Positions 20,100 through 32,095 of a DNA stretch of 64,000 bases are shown in pieces (position 1 is the first letter of the stretch; every line of letters starts with the position of its first letter). The notes beneath the pieces were generated by a model. That model had not been told where the DNA came from, searched no databases, and saw only the letters and a program-made list of their open reading frames with translations. Source of the stretch: Hydractinia symbiolongicarpus (lineage: Eukaryota > Cnidaria > Hydrozoa > Anthoathecata > Hydractiniidae); the NCBI RefSeq assembly GCF_029227915.1, contig NC_079875.1, forward strand, positions 28,702,001 to 28,766,000, in the 5' to 3' direction. The position numbers were made by a program, and so were the translations under genes.

Positions 20100-20366
20100 T
20101 CAACAGTTATCTCTTCTCACCTTAAAAACTCTTTTAAAAATGTGAAGCATCCATGAACTGAAAACCAATCTGTCTAATGTGTTTAAAACAAAAACAAGAC
20201 GCGCGGACTGCATTTCAAAAAAAGTTTCGTATATGTTTTGTACCAAGAAAACTTTCAAAACAATTACTTGGATGACAGGAAAACACAATAAAAACAGACA
20301 TGGACCAAACTTCGCATTTATTCGATTCTGTATGATTTCTGACAACTGTAGAACTTCATTTGTCAT
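20100..20366 (+). repeat. dispersed repeat, copy 1 (partner 54790-55030)
   Basis: Shares TTCTCACCTTAAAAACT, GTGAAGCATCCATGAAC, GGAAACCAATCT-type strings, GACTGCATTTCA and GGACCAAACTT in order with 54790-55030. No coding frame is conserved between the copies. Both are followed by Helitron-like sequence, so this may be an interior part of a larger family. Confidence 0.65.
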
Positions 20367-20439
20367 CCATTTGTTATTGTTGAATATCTGTGCCTAATAT
20401 TTTTCGAGATAAAGATTTGAATGCTGCTCATATACAGAT

Positions 20440-20670
20440 TTTTTTTAAATACCCGATTCTTTTGTTAAAACGCTGATTAAGAAATGTATAGGATCATGTC
20501 TTTTAAACAGACGGTTACAGAGATTTGTCTATTTGTCTTTTTATTTGTTAACTGAGTTATGAAATATTAATTTAAGTTGTTACATCCATTCGTTTCCATG
20601 TTGTTCAGCCTGAAACGTAAAAGTGGAATGCAATGACTTTACTTTTTTAGTAATTAGACGTCAATATTTT
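20440..20670 (-). mobile_element. degenerate Helitron fragment
   Basis: Aligns by eye with the interior of the 58753-59455 copy: AAACGCTGATTAAGAAATG, ACGGTTACAGAGAT, then TTCGTTTCCATGTTGTTCAG and GACGTCAATATT. It is heavily diverged and lacks both ends. Confidence 0.55.
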
Positions 20671-22134
20671 GTACTACATTTCGTAGTAATTTCAAAGATT
20701 TACGTTGCGAATTAGCGTCAAAAGAGCTAATATCTAATTTAGAAGTTAAAATATAGTTTTGACAAATCCCATACCTATGGTTATTACTCGAAACTACCCC
20801 GTAAGTTGCTAAAAACATATTTTATCAGGAAAATATGACAATCGTCTTTGGAATTAGAAACCAACCATCAGTGAATTATTCTTTAAAATTTGGACACGTG
20901 ATTTACTTTTACTGAAACAATTATTATCCAATCAAATAAAAACATGTTTTTTTGCACGCCTCTTCAGCCCATCAGAAAAAAACATAAAAGCTGTTTGAAG
21001 TATAGATTTAGAGAATTTTACTCAAATATCTCGTCTAGATTTAACCAATCAAAATGAGAGAAGAACTCATTCATGATAACTGAATGATACTGTACGCAGT
21101 TGAACTTTTAAAAATATTCTTTTAACAAAGTAATACATTTTAGTCGTTTTAGAGAGTTGATGGAAGAAGCAATGCAGAACAAATGCCTTCACATTTCATA
21201 TCAACAAGTTTTTTATAAAGTTTGTATCGTATTTGGTGCTATAGAATCTGGCATATTGAAAAGCATGCTGTACCGAAATTCGGTCACTCTTTGTTATCTA
21301 TTATCATTTCTGCGTCACTATGTAACTATGTCTCTCTAAAAGAATACTAACTATTAAGTAAGTCGGGTGTTGGAAACCCTCGTTTTCAACTCAGTGAGGC
21401 ATGTTGAAATCTATGAAAAATGGAATAATTTCATATAAAAAACATTTTTTTCGCAACGCAATTTAGAAGTTAGGTGATTATTTTACAACGAAAGAGGTCG
21501 TAGAATACGCAAAATTATTGAAAAAGCTTGCTTAAGCACCCATTGCACTGTGACAGGATTTGCTTTTACCCAGTGTATTTCTGTGTATGGGAAGTGTTAT
21601 GACAACACAACAACTAGAGAACTGTGCGTCGTGCTCGTTAAAGAATGTTTCAGAGACTAATACGTCTCTGGATTTGGACGCATTGTTGGAGTTATAGCTG
21701 ATGCTGCGTGCGACGCCTTTTGTAACACAATACCGTAATGTCACAGAAGGACAACCGCAAAACCAAAGAATCCATAGAACTCCGCAATAACAAGTTGACA
21801 ACGGTGACACAATAACATTTCTCAAAACCGCTTCAAAAAAACTGCGGGTAAAGCGCGTTTATGGCATATGACGTCATCAAAATTTTTCACAAAAGTTGAA
21901 TTCTGCTTTTTACTATCCATATAATGATATGATGACCAATAAATTATGCAACAATCTTTATAACTTGAGATATTGAAAATGACCCTGAAATAAAAAAGGA
22001 CTGGCCTTAAGTAGCCCGAGTTGGTTTCCCGTCGCATACACAGACCCAAGCTTACCAGCCCACGCACCGTACGTGGAGACAGAAGTTACAAGGTAACCTT
22101 CTGTGTCCATATAGCTGTACGTGGTTTAGAAGTC
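20671..22134. other. no gene called
   Basis: A few medium plus- and minus-strand frames lie in 21530-22070 (for instance a plus-strand MGSVMTTQQLENCASCSLKN near 21589), but with stops and no recognised domain. This may be an old coding relic. Confidence 0.3.
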
Positions 22135-23131
22135 AATTTAAAATGCCTCGTTTATCAATTCTACGGCTAATATAAATAGAACCTGAGACGAGGTTGTTGT
22201 CCTTAAATGACAGTTATCCTGTATCAGTATGAAAATCGTGAATATAAAACACTCGTCACTTTAAAATGCCTCCTTTATTAATTTTACGACAAAAATGTAT
22301 AGAACCTAAGACGACGTTGTCGTCCCTGAATGACAATTATCTTGTATCAATACGAAAAGTCGCAAATATATAACACTCGTCTCGTTTAAATGCCTGCTTT
22401 ATCAATTTTACTGCTGAAATATATAGAACATGATATGTTGTCGTCCCTAAATGACAATTATCTTGCATCAATACCAAAAATCGCAAATATATGAGACTCT
22501 CATCTCTTTTAAATGCCCCCTTTATCAATTTTACGAATAAAATATATAGAACCTGAGACGGGGTTATCGTTCCAAAATGACAATTATCTTGTATCAAAAT
22601 GAAAAATCGTGAATATATAACACTCGTCTCTCTTAAAAGCCTCGTCTATCAATTTTACGTATGAAATATATAGAACCTGGGACGAGGTTGTCGTCCCTAA
22701 AGTACAATTATCCTGTAATAATACTAAATATCGCAAATATATGAGTCACTCGTCACTTTGGAATGCCTCGTTTATGAATTTTACGGCTATAATATATAAA
22801 ACCTGAGACGAGGTTGTCGTCCCTAAATGACAACTATCCTGTATCAATACGAAAAATCGTAAATACATGACACTAGTCTCTTTTAAATGCCTCGTTTATC
22901 CATTTTACGGCTAAGATATGAAAACCTGAGACGAAGTTGTTGACCCTAAATTACAATTATCCTGTATTAATACAAAAAATCGCAAATATATGAGACACTC
23001 GTCCCTTTTAAATACCTCGTTTATCAATTCCACGGCTAAGATATAAAAACCTGAGACGAAGTTGTTGACCCTAAATTACCATTATACTGTATTAATACAA
23101 AAAAATCGCAAATATATGAGACACTCGTTGC
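22135..23131 (-). repeat. 124-bp satellite, block A (about 8 units, minus orientation)
   Basis: Tandem units of 120-124 bp, the reverse complement of the units in block D: GAACCTGAGACGAGGTTGTC-type starts recur at this spacing (e.g. near 22181, 22304, 22551, 22674, 22800). Units differ by perhaps 10-20 percent. The right edge joins Helitron-derived DNA at 23131. Confidence 0.9.
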
Positions 23132-23383
23132 TTCAAGGGTTTAAAAATTTTGCTGATGTCAGCAATTGCCCCATCAAGACCGAAAATTTTTTTTTATAAA
23201 TTTGTATACCTGTTGCCTTCATCGTATAGATGAAGAAAATGCATAGGAATATGTACTTTTGACAAACGGTTGCAGAGATATCAAGGTTTAAAGGTGTTTT
23301 GATGACGTCGTCAACCCGTCCATTCCCAAACGGATTCGGGGACCCTGGTTTTAAAACTTACCCAAATTCGTCCCAGGTACTCC
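23132..23383 (-). mobile_element. Helitron copy, left part, split by a CR1-like insertion
   Basis: Matches the interior of 58753-59455 in order: AAGGGTTTAAAAATTTTGCT, TTGTATACCTGTTGCCTTCA, ACGGTTGCAGAGATAT, GATGACGTC, CCGTCCATTCCCAAACGG, ACTTACCCAAATTCGTCC. It stops at about 23383 and the missing continuation resumes at about 26472. Confidence 0.75.
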
Positions 23384-26300
23384 GCGCTATTAAACATAAA
23401 AAAATTGCACCCCACAAAATTATTGATCGGACATCTAAATATAAATTTACTCAGAAGCAAAGTACTATCCTTACAGGAGGTTGTCAAGGATCATTTGGAC
23501 ATTCTGCTGATATCTGAATCAAAACTTGATCAATCGTTTACCGATGCTTCAATTGCCTTAAATGGTTTCAAACGTCCCTATCGAAGAGACCGAAACAAAA
23601 ATGGCGGGGGATTGGTTTTGTATGTTAATTGCGAAATAATTAGTAATGCTATAAAACTCCCTTCTTTACCTGAAGATATCGAAATAGTTGGGATCGAAGT
23701 TATCCTTCGTGCACAAAAATGGCCCGTACTGGGCATTTACAAACCACCCAATCAACGCTGTAATTATTTTCTTGAAAACCTTGGTAAAGTCCTAGATTCG
23801 TTTCATTACGAAAATTGTATGATAATGGGCGACTTCAACAGCCACGAATCCGAATTATCAATCTTAAAAACTCACTATAATCTTTCAAACTTAATTGATT
23901 CACCAACTTGTTACAAGAACCCTGCGAACCCATCCTGTATTGATCATATATGGGATTCTGACAAGAAAAGGTTCACAAATAGCTGTGCAATAGAGACAGG
24001 ACTGTCCGATTGGCACAAACTCACTGTGACTGTTATAAAAGCGGCGATGCCAAAAAAGAAACCCCGCATTATAAAGTACAGGTCTAAAAAAAACTTCAAT
24101 AAATCCGAATTCCAAAAAGACCTTACTAAGTCAATGGAGTTACAGGAAGTGAATTTCGCAAACCTCGATACAGCTTTTAAGAACGTAATTGAAAAACATA
24201 TGCCAGTGAAGCAAAAGATGGTTAGAAACAATCATGCACCATTTATTACGAAGAGAGTACGCAAAGAAATTATGATTAGAAGTAGAAAAAGAAACGTATA
24301 TAATTCGAATCCAACTGCTGAAAATTGGAACTCTTTTTGAATTCAAAGGAATAACTGTGCAAAGATTGTCAGAGATGCAAGAAAGAATTATTACAGAAAA
24401 CTTGACGTGTCGAAAGTTCGAGACAACAAAGCATTTTGGAAAATCGTGATACCAAATTTCTCCGAGAAAGCAATCAAGGAAAATATAACTTCATTAGTCG
24501 AAGATGATGCTGTTTTACGAAATAAAGTTGAAATTGCAAACGTCATGAATGATTATTTCGTAAATATCACAAGATCACTGAATGTAAACAACATCCCTGA
24601 AAACAATCCAGGAACAGCTGATGATTGCTCTCGTACCGAGGTTGATGCATTATTTCAAGTTTCAAAGAACATCCGAGCATAAAAAATATCAAATCAAAAT
24701 TCTCCAAAGGTGCTGACATGGACGAAATGAAATTCTGTCATGTTTCTGTTGAAAAATTAAAACTTTATATTGGTTCTTTAAAAAGTGGCAAGGCTTGTCC
24801 AGAGGGAGACATACCTGCAGATCTTCTCAAAGCTCACGCAAATGTTTTTGTTAAGCAGTTGAGTCACTGTTTTAATGACTCAGTAGATAGTTGCATCTTT
24901 CCTGAGTCTTTGAAATTTGCGGATGTGTCTCCACTCTACAAAGCAAAGTCTAGGGTCTGCAAAGAAAATTATCGACCAGTTAGTAAACTGCCAAACATGG
25001 CTAAGGTGTTTGAAAAAATCTTATTTGAACAGATAAGTGAGTTCATGGAGGGGAAAATGTCCCCTATCTTGTCTGGATTCAGGAAAGGATACAGTAGCCA
25101 ACATGCTCTTTTAAATCTAATGTGCTTTCTTCAAAAAAAGTTAGACTCTAAAAAGTGTGTTGCTGCCTTGCTCATGGATCTAAGCAAGGCTTTTGACTGT
25201 ATTAACCACAAGCTACTTATTGCTAAGCTTCATGCTTATGGATTTTCTTCTAGTGCATTATCTTTTATTTGGAACTATTTAAAGAAGCGCTTTCAGAGAG
25301 TAGGTATTGATGGGGTTTTTGGTTGTTGGAAGGAAATCTTTTCTGGTATACCACAGGGGTCAATTTTGGGGCCGTTACTGTTTAACATATTTTTAAATGA
25401 TTTTCTTTTTCAATATGACGTGAATATGCCGCCCTGCTCTGATATTCTAGTGTGTAACTGTGCTGACGATAATACGTTTTGTGCATCAGCTGAAACCTTT
25501 CACGAAGTAAAATATATGTTAGAACAACTTTTTAGGTCAGCAGCTTTATGGTTTTCCGATAATGGCTTGCAATTAAACGCAAGCAAATGCGATTTTATAA
25601 TATTCGGAAAGCCAGAAAGTCCACAAATCCGGCATTTAAATTTAAATGGAGCAATTTTATCTGCATCCAAATTTGTAAAGCTTCTTGGTATTAAATTTGA
25701 CAGTCAACTTACTTTTGCAGATCATATAAACACACTGTGCAAAAGAGCTAGCTGTAAATCTAATGCCCTGAAGAGAATTTCCTGGATTGTTGATAATAAA
25801 CAGAAAAGTTTATTATATGCAACATTCATAGCATCTGAGTTCAATTATTGTCCTTTAGTCTGGGGATTTAATAGCAGGAAATCTATTTCAAAGGTGGAAT
25901 CCATTTCTTCTACGAAAAGAATTCATATGCAACATTGTAGACAATTACTAAAAGAGGTCTACAAGACGAAATGGAAATTGAATCCTTCCTACATGGAAGG
26001 TGTGTTTCAGTTTAGAAATGATACTGGATATAATTTAAGGTCATTAAGTGCTTTAGTTAGACCTAGAATAAAATCTTCAAAATATGGGCTGCAAACATTT
26101 GGATATATAGCCTCCCAATTATGGAATTCTCTTCCTGATGAAATCAAATCTGCAGAGTCTTTGGTTAAATTCTGTAGAGCTATGGGCGAATTTTCTTCTT
26201 TCCAATGCAAATGTCGGATCTGTGCAGAATACATAATTAATTTAGGAATTATTTAATTTTTCGTTTAAACAGTCGATTTTAATTAGTCTTGATAGACTAA

Positions 26301-26471
26301 CCATCTTCTCCAGTAGAGTCTTTCATGTTTTTCAGCCAAAAAGCTTCCGGATTGATTCTACTAGAGAAATGGTATTTTATTATTATATATTATTAGTTTT
26401 TTTTATTAGTATATTTTATTAGTATATTTTAAATCTTTTGTACATTATCGACTATAAATAAAGCAATCTAT
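23384..26471 (+). mobile_element. 5'-truncated CR1-like retrotransposon, second copy
   Basis: The insertion begins at the very start of ORF2 (no ORF1) and ends in ATAAATAAAGCAATCTATCT. Its borders are seen directly, because the Helitron sequence it interrupts is found on both sides. 5' truncation is typical of target-primed reverse transcription. Confidence 0.85.
23405..26256 (+). pseudogene. CR1-like ORF2, several lesions
   Basis: Endonuclease domain: LIGHLNINLLRSK, LLISESKLDQSFTD, NGGGLVLYV, IMGDFNSHE, CIDHIWDS, LSDWHK. Then a TGA at 24338-24340 in frame, a frameshift near 24665, and the reverse transcriptase (24718-26256): NYRPVSKLPNMAKVFEK, LSGFRKGYSSQ, LMDLSKAFDCINH, IPQGSILGPLLFN, and NCADDNTFCA in place of FADD. 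Compared with the first element (same family, clearly diverged) about 35 residues are missing after the GFNSRKSISKVESIS segment near 25895, an in-frame deletion. It ends with the same Cys-rich CKCRICAEY tail. No activity expected. Confidence 0.9.
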
Positions 26472-26640
26472 CTAGTTACCCACGCAGGAGATGACGTGAG
26501 CTATTTCCACCCGTTTCCATGTTATTTAGCCTTAAATTTAAAAGTGCAATGCAATGCCTTCACTTATCTCAATATACTTTCCTTTGACGTCAATATTGCT
26601 CTAACGTCAAACTTTGCTAATTTACAGAACATATTTATAG
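26472..26640 (-). mobile_element. Helitron copy, right part
   Basis: Resumes the interrupted Helitron: GTTACCCACGCAGG, CCCGTTTCCATGTTATTTAG, AAGTGCAATGCAATGCC, TTTGACGTCAATATT. Its 5' terminus (TC...) cannot be placed. Confidence 0.65.
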
Positions 26641-27425
26641 GCGATGTTTAATAGACTTTATCAAATAAATTTTATCCACTTTGCAAAAGCCCTCTCCCGC
26701 AAAATATGCACAAGATGTAAAAAAAGCGTAAACAGTCATAACAATAATAATAATGTCAGAAACATTAAAAGTTCTACCAGTGTGCCACAATATGTGAGAA
26801 AAGCCGAATACTTTCGTAAATTATAATTAATGTGCGCGGTATATTATTTTTCAGGAGCCTCGTGAAAATTAGAATAAGCGTAACTATAAAACCTGCAAGG
26901 AGCGCGCAATACTTAAATCTGTCCAAAAGGCTTGGTGCGGGAAAATAAATACGCGGGAAAAATGTATAAAATATACATACGCGAAACGTTCGCAAATTAA
27001 AGTGTAAGAGCATAGAACTTTTATATATATTGCAGTTTTTATATATTGCAGTTTGTCGTACAGGTTAATTGCACACGGTACGCAATATAATAAAAATATG
27101 TTAAAAAGTAAAAAATCACATACAGCGACCCACTATCCTCGATTCTAACTCTACTGGGCTCTTAACATTGCTCTTTCCATCTGAAACCAAACTAAAAAAG
27201 TGATACAGCAAGTTATGCCGTAGAAAGATTGGAAGACTGTTCAAATTTTAAAAAATCGACAAATTTAAAAAAAAATCAACTTACCATGGTTCAGTCTGAC
27301 GTATTTTCTTTTCTTTCTTCTGAATTTTCTTTTGTCATTCTATAAATAAATTAAAAACAGATGCAGCGTTCTTTGGATCAGGTAAATGTAAAAATAGATG
27401 ATAAATCAGTAAAAACGCAACTTAC
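26641..27425. other. no gene called
   Basis: AT-rich. A minus-strand ATG|GTAAGT sequence at about 27284-27292 looks like a start codon at a splice donor, but I could not link it to an exon chain. Confidence 0.35.
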
Positions 27426-27468
27426 CATCGGCTACTGCAATTTTCTTCCCAACCACTGTTAGTTTCAT
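27426..27468 (-). CDS. possible first coding exon, unknown gene
   Basis: Minus-strand ATG at 27468 opens MKLTVVGKKIAVADG and runs into a strong donor (GATG|GTAAGT) at 27426/27425. Upstream (27470-27540) is comparatively G+C-rich, as for a 5' UTR. The next exon could not be fixed: the acceptor candidates near 27310-27340 soon run into stops. Candidate only. Confidence 0.3.
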
Positions 27469-27540
27469 TTTTATTCTTTTCTCGTCTTCAAAAACTCTTC
27501 TCCCTCGCTCAACGCGGCTAATTTCGACAAAGCACAGAAT

Positions 27541-28414
27541 TGAATCGTTTTGGTTAATGAATTTCTATTCTAAAAATGTCGTGGGATATCAGTAACCGTG
27601 GTATGAATAACATAATAAATGACATAGACAAGATACAATGTCATTATTAATTCCTTACTGGGTAGTTATAATAAACACAAAAAACAATTAAACTAAAAAC
27701 CTACGCTTGGGGAATATGTTTTACAAAAAAGTTAAAGAATATTAGTTCCCAAATACTGTACTTAGTCTATTATTTCCGCTTTGATTTGGTGTCAGTTATA
27801 TTTAATTCGGGTGTTAACACCTTTCTTAGAAATTGTAAACATTGGATCTAAAGAATATCCGAAAATAACATAACTAATGAAGACTAGGTTGCTGTAAAAA
27901 GTTCTACACGTGTTTAAAAGTGTGAGGTATGAGACATGAATTATGAGGTGCGGTGTCCAGTCAACCATCGCGACCCAGGTTTAAGTCAATTGTTGACTGA
28001 AAAAAGAAAGATATTTCCAGGCTGTATTAGTCAGTTTTCTGAAATTATGCAAATCTTTCTTTTTTCTAATATAAACATTACTTAATCACGCTTAAAATTT
28101 GTTTTTAGAAAATAATGTATTGTATGTCCAAAATATACTAGTGTACCTCGGTTATTGTTCTAACGATGAATTTCTAAATGCTTAGTTTTTAATTATTTTT
28201 TTTAATCGATGTCTAAAAGTAAATTTGAAATATATCATGGAAAGCAAGCCTGTGTGTCAGTAGTACAAATGGGGTTAATCACAGTTCCAAAACATTTTTT
28301 TCGACTTGAAATTGTTTTTATACTAAATATGTTTTTGTGTAATATCACGTTGTTTCGAATAATTTTTTCCTTCAAAATTTGCATTTTTAAAATCTTAGAC
28401 TTAACGTTTTTCAA
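27541..28414. other. no gene seen
   Basis: AT-rich, no supported feature. Confidence 0.4.
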
Positions 28415-28745
28415 TCCAACGGCTAAAATATATAGAACCTGATACGAGGCTGGACCCTAAAATCCAATTATCCCCTATCAATACGAAAAATCGCAAATAT
28501 ATGAGACACTCATCTCTTTTAAATATCCCTCTTATATAGCTATAGAACCTGGGACGAAGTTGTTGAACCTAAAGTACAATTATCTTGTTTAAATACGAAA
28601 AAATGCAAATATTTGAGACTCGTCACTTTGAAATGCCTCGTTTATCAATTCTACGTCTAAAATATATAGAACCTAATACGAGGTTGTCGTCCCTAAATGA
28701 CCATTATCTTCTATCAATACGAAAAAATCGCAAATATTTAACATT
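28415..28745 (-). repeat. 124-bp satellite, block B (about 2.7 units, minus orientation)
   Basis: Three partial or diverged units with ATATAGAACCTGATACGAGG, AATACGAAAAATCGCAAATA and similar strings in the minus orientation of block D. Confidence 0.85.
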
Positions 28746-29004
28746 GTCTGATAGATTATTAAGATTATTAAGTTTCACGCATGCGCTTTGTAATTTTTTG
28801 TTTTTTGTTTTTGTACAGTTTACGCATGCCCTTTATGTTTTAGTTGTCCTCTAGTAGGAAAACGTATTTCTCGTGGTTTTATTTCTTGTTCAAAAACTTA
28901 GTAAGAGGAAAACAGATTTCACAAAGTCTCTTTTTTTGAATGTCTCTATCTTAATAAAATCAACTGAGAATTAACCAACCATTATTATATCTACTTCCTG
29001 TTAT

Positions 29005-29563
29005 TTATTTATTTGTCATTTTGCTAAGCAAAACTTTAACATGGACTGTTTCATTGTTACTAGTGGTTTCACCAACCTTCTCTGCTGACGCAGGTAAAGC
29101 GCACTCCTCGTATTCATGATTTTCTTCCTTATTTTCTTGCTTCCCTTCAAAGTAGTGGTGTTCTTTTCCCGAATCATTTACGACATATCTATTTGAACTA
29201 TCATTGACCTGCGGTATTTTTTTATAACTTTTCCTTCTGTCCTTTATTTCATTGCTGCTTTTATTTAAGACGTCGACTTTTTTATAACACTGGCGAAGAG
29301 CGGTTAAAAACAGGGGTGCAATATTATCACATTCGTGGGTAGCGTTTTCTTTATCTTGATAATTCCCCAGGTGCAATGACGTGCGTTGTTGTTTTTTACG
29401 TATACTACTATTGAGTTTACACACATTAAAACATTAGGTCTATTATCTACTGCTTGTAGGCAAGGATTTTTTCCTGCGGAGTGGTTACATTTTCTCCAGG
29501 CGTGGCTATAACAATTTCAACACTTTTCTCTCTTTCCAGGACAACAAGAGCAGGTCTTACGAC
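29005..29563 (-). pseudogene. Cys-rich coding relic, unknown family
   Basis: After a good acceptor (TATTACATTATAG, ending at 29564) the minus strand reads RKTCSCCPGKREKC, a TGA, then NCYSHAWRKCNHSAGKNPCL, a dense Cys cluster like those in some transposon-encoded proteins. The frame stays open further. A different frame across 29005-29424 is also open (139 codons, rich in Lys/Glu/Asn), starting without ATG. It is unclear which frame coded. No named domain. Confidence 0.3.
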
Positions 29564-29682
29564 CTATAATGTAATACGTGTAACCCAGACAATCGAATAT
29601 CGACTATACTATAACCATCTGTACTTATAAAATTCTTTTCATTCTGGTATACAGAGGAACATTCTTTAGCTTAGTAAACACC

Positions 29683-29808
29683 TTAAAATAATTCACCAAT
29701 CTCGTCATAATTCCACCAGTTCCCAGACTCCTTTTTTGGTTTAGCGAATGTGTATAAAACGTCCCCGTCAGCAGTTGGGTTGAATCCGTCATAATCTAAC
29801 AGTGTCAT
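29683..29808 (-). pseudogene. small coding-like exon, unknown
   Basis: After AATTTAG at about 29814 the minus strand reads FVMTLLDYDGFNPTADGDVL, YTFAKPKKESGNWWNYDEIG, then ELF and TAA. Composition is protein-like and unusual for the local AT bias. It may belong with the Cys-rich relic downstream. Confidence 0.35.
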
Positions 29809-29814
29809 AACGAA

Positions 29815-31289
29815 TCTAAATTAAAAATGGCGGCTATGTTATTTACGTGAAATGAAACTAAAAGTAGCTTGTGGATAACCGTATAACATAACTTATAGAA
29901 TGTCGTTAGACTTTGCCCACAAGGTTTTTTCGAGATTATCTAAATTGTTAACAAAAAAAGTTATCCGTTGGTTCAAATATTTATATTAATTAGGCTTATA
30001 ATTAACAAGGTAACTAACTTGCTAAGACTCGAGGCTAACACTTGGGTTGACACTTAAGCAATCCTTGATTCTTTGTTGTTGTTCTCCTATAAGACAAGAA
30101 AAATCATGAGACAATTTATAAAACTTTAAAATGGTATCCACAGCAATGTAAACAAAACTTTAATGTTTACAGGCGTTTACTTATTTATGCGCATAATCAA
30201 ATCACGTCCGATCTAATTACTTGAATCGTTGTCATAGTAGCTTCTGAAAAAGTTAATGTGCGTCTATGAATATTTCAAGAGACCTGGTGTGATTTCCTGA
30301 ACGTGATGCGACACTTTTTTTTTTGAATTACAAATCCATCGAATGCATTTGTCCACTTTAATGACTCATATACGAGATACCGTGAGGCGAGATGTTGATG
30401 GCCTGATGGACAGAAAGTGTGAACAGCAGGCCGTTGTGAATAAGAAAATCAAACAAAGAAATTTACGCTAAAATTCTTGCCAGTTATTCTTGAAAAAAGA
30501 AAAGAGTTGCATTTCGTCTTTCTGAAAGATCTATAAATCAAATTAATAAGCTGAGGCTTTCTTATGTGGTCTTGCTTTTTCTACCTCTACGCATATGGGT
30601 ACATTACGGAATTTTATTGCATAGCAAATAGGTTTGTGTTAGCCGAATAATTGCCTGTACGTAGTTTAGCACTTTAATTTCCTATAGATTTCTGCTATAT
30701 AAAGGTATATAAATTCAAAAATATTTTTGCCTTGTTCTTCAATAATAAATCAATATGCTCGTCTGTGACGCAACTCAAAAAGCGATAAAAAAGTTGAAAC
30801 AAAAATATGTCATTTTGTCATCATACATTTACTAATTCACAGTCAGAAATGACACAACAAGCAAACTTATTTATTTCTGTTTTACTTCAAAAGAACAATT
30901 TGGTCGCAGCGAAATGTTTCTGACTCACTATCGCCCTAATTTGTTGATAATGCTTTACTCTACAGGAGAAGAAGCTTGTATAACTGTGAAATCATCCATC
31001 GATGATGTATTAAAAAGTTGAATTGTGCAAGTAATTCAGTGGAAAATTTACGCATCTTAGCGAAACTACCGTCACGTATGTATCAAATAACACGCATCTT
31101 ATACATGTTGTCTAGATAACAAAATAATGACGTCACTGTTTTATTTGCATTGATTATCTTTTTTCCTGCTTTGTTGCTACCTTCAGAACTTCACCATGCT
31201 AGTGAACCATGATAGTAAAACTTTATAATTTGAGAAGAAGTTAGGAGAATATTGTTAAGCTTATCTTGTATAACATTTATCTTTAAAGT
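29815..31289. other. no gene seen
   Basis: AT-rich, no supported coding frame or repeat longer than a few tens of bases. Confidence 0.4.
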
Positions 31290-32095
31290 GCAATTTTTTT
31301 GTATCAATACGAAAAATCGTAAATATATAACACTCGTCTCTTTTAAATGCCTCATTTCTCCATTTTACGACTAAAGTATATAGAACCTGAAACGAGGTTG
31401 TCGATCCTAAATGACAATTATCTTGTATCAATACGAAAAGCCGCAAATATAAGAGACACTTGTCTCTTTTAAATGCCTTGCTTATCCATTTTACGACTAA
31501 AATATAAAAAACCTTTGCGGAGGTTGTAGCACTAAGTGACAAATATGTTGTATCAATACGAAAAATCGCAGATAAGTAACAGTCGTCTCTTTTAAATGCC
31601 TGGTTTATCAATTTCACGGCTAAAACATATAGAACCTGAAACGAGGTTGTCGATCCTAAATCACAATTATCTTGTATAAATACAAAAAATCGCAAATATA
31701 AGAGACACTTGTCTCTTTTAATTGCCTCGTTTATCAATTCTACGACTAAAATATATAGAACCTGAAACGAGGTTGTCGTCCCTAAATGACAAATAACTTG
31801 TATCAATACGAAAAGTCGCAAATATAAGAGACACTTGTCTCTTTTAAATGCCTTGCTTATCCATTTTACGACTAAAATATAAAAAACCTTTGCGGAGGTT
31901 GTAGCACTAAGTGATAATTATGTTGTATCAATACGAAAAATCGCGGATAAATAACACTCGTCTCTTTTAAATGCCTGGTTTATCAATTTCACGGCTAAAA
32001 CATATAGAACCTGAAACGAGGTTGTCGACCCTAAATGACAATTATCTTGTATAAATACGAAAAATCGCAAATATGTTACACTCGTCTCTTTTATA
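31290..32095 (-). repeat. 124-bp satellite, block C (about 6.5 units, minus orientation)
   Basis: Same unit as block A. It shows a higher-order pattern: a unit with AACCTTTGCGGAGGTTGTAG occurs near 31511 and again near 31884, with matching neighbours, so a three-unit block of about 370 bp was duplicated. Confidence 0.9.

Noticed and set aside
21532-22067. Minus-strand frames of 97 and 81 codons
   Set aside because: They overlap equally open plus-strand frames with stops, and no motif supports either strand.
2034-24340. Reassignment of TGA to an amino acid (TGA interrupts several frames: ORF1/ORF2, OTU-like gene, Cys-rich relic, second CR1-like ORF2)
   Set aside because: Intact genes here use TAG or TAA, and other relics are broken by TAA (THAP, helicase, gag). 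TGA easily arises from TGG or CGA, so decay explains it.
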